64,000 nt of DNA. Origin: Hymenobacter plasmatis (GTDB lineage: Bacteria; Bacteroidota; Bacteroidia; Cytophagales; Hymenobacteraceae). The position numbers and the translations under genes are program-made. Of the stretch, positions 63,515-64,000 are shown in pieces (within the stretch, counting starts at the first letter, position 1; every line of letters starts with the position of its first letter). The stretch covers positions 1 to 64,000 of the forward strand of contig NZ_JAJFAW010000015.1 of NCBI RefSeq assembly GCF_020711255.1, in the 5' to 3' direction. The notes beneath the pieces are model-generated. The model saw only the letters and a list, made by a program, of their open reading frames with translations. It did not search any database and was not told the DNA's origin.

Positions 63515-64000
63515 TCAGCTCCGAGTTATGATTTCGCCTTGGTTGAGGTGGGTGAACGTGGGGTGCTCATACACTTGCTTTCCCTTCAGAAAAGTCTGCT
63601 CCACTACGCCCCACAATTCCTGGCAAATGTAAGGCGACACTTTGTGTTTGTGCTGAATCATTTTCTCATGCACGACGAAGGATTTTTCAGGGCTGAGCAC
63701 GATTAAATCGGCGTCGTAGCCCACGGCAATCCGGCCTTTTTGGTGGCTCTGGCCGATGAGTTGAGCTGGATTTTCGCTGAGCCAGCGCGTCAGGTCCGGG
63801 AGCGTGGCGCCGCGCTGGCGGGCAGCAGTCCAGAGCACGGGCAGGGCCAGCTGCAGCGAGGCAATGCCGCCCCAGGCCGTGGTAAAGTCGCCGCTTTCGA
63901 GCTGCTTCAAGTCGGGCGGCGCGGGCGAGTGGTCGGTGGCTACAAAGTCGATAATACCGCTTTGCAAGGCGGCCCAGAGCTGGTCGTTGTTGGCCTTTTC
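63515..64000 (-). CDS. allB: Allantoinase, C-terminal part (truncated by window edge)
   Basis: Only the last 161 or so codons are inside the window; the start lies beyond 64,000. GIIDFVATDHSPAP holds the Asp-His metal-site motif of cyclic amidohydrolases. WGGIASLQLALPVLW, LSENPAQLIGQSHQKGRIAVGYDADLIVL and the ending EHPTFTHLNQGEIITR are typical of AllB. It opens allantoin to allantoate. It leads directly into allC. Confidence 0.9.
   Translation of the reverse strand, partial: EKANNDQLWAALQSGIIDFVATDHSPAPPDLKQLESGDFTTAWGGIASLQLALPVLWTAARQRGATLPDLTRWLSENPAQLIGQSHQKGRIAVGYDADLIVLSPEKSFVVHEKMIQHKHKVSPYICQELWGVVEQTFLKGKQVYEHPTFTHLNQGEIITRS

Overview
The window looks like chromosome of a Bacteroidota species, most likely a Hymenobacter-type member of the Cytophagales (inference; no rRNA or other phylogenetic marker is present). 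The support is: TAnnTTTG minus-7 promoter boxes just upstream of several genes, two tandem Oar-like TonB-dependent receptors, DUF6090-like and HEAT-cyclophilin lipoproteins, GC-rich coding sequence, and families of palindromic intergenic repeats.

1-22,200 is one long minus-strand surface-polysaccharide (O-antigen type) locus. Read in transcription order it begins with a TACCTTTG promoter at 22,192-22,199, then the ABC exporter (wzm, wzt), then CDP-sugar genes (rfbF, rfbG, an RmlC-like epimerase, an RmlD-like reductase, rfbH) that fit a CDP-3,6-dideoxyhexose, possibly ascarylose. Next come five glycosyltransferases, a block of insertion-sequence debris, a Fuc3N-type dTDP-sugar module (fdtA-like, GNAT acetyltransferase, fdtB-like aminotransferase), and three more glycosyltransferases. 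Base composition is patchy: two glycosyltransferases (13,083-15,267) and the C-terminal half of Wzt are AT-rich, which suggests recombination of specificity-determining parts.

22,200-25,340 is a degraded stretch with IS3 remnants, one intact small lipoprotein gene with a good promoter, and a decayed copy of a glycosyltransferase plus the end of an fdtB-like aminotransferase. It ends in a perfect 37-bp inverted repeat that can serve as terminator. 25,344-31,372 (minus) carries UDP-xylose synthesis (ugd, uxs), a GT39-like membrane protein and asnB.

31,500-54,300 is mostly housekeeping and accessory genes: acyl-CoA-binding protein, amidase, GlcD-like oxidase, NlpC/P60 lipoprotein, two Oar-like receptors, tRNA-Ala(GGC), cysK-cysE, cupin, aldo/keto reductase, MscS channel, a HEAT-cyclophilin lipoprotein coupled to an MJ1255-like glycosyltransferase, and an outer-membrane-like lipoprotein.

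53,800-64,000 is a purine and ureide catabolism region: guanine deaminase, two-subunit xanthine dehydrogenase, a DUF6986 aldolase-like enzyme of unknown role, HIU hydrolase, OHCU decarboxylase, a small membrane protein, ureidoglycine aminohydrolase, allantoate amidohydrolase and a truncated allantoinase at the edge. Uricase and the ureidoglycolate step are not in view. The intergenic gaps here carry a repeated palindrome (TCATGCTGAGC...GAAGCATCTCG).

I found no CRISPR array, prophage, toxin-antitoxin pair or defence system. The most unusual content is the composite sugar-nucleotide locus with its gene remnants, the domain-level composition break in wzt, the DUF6986 gene in the ureide cluster, and the repeat families. 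All similarity statements come from reading the sequence by eye, not from database searches.
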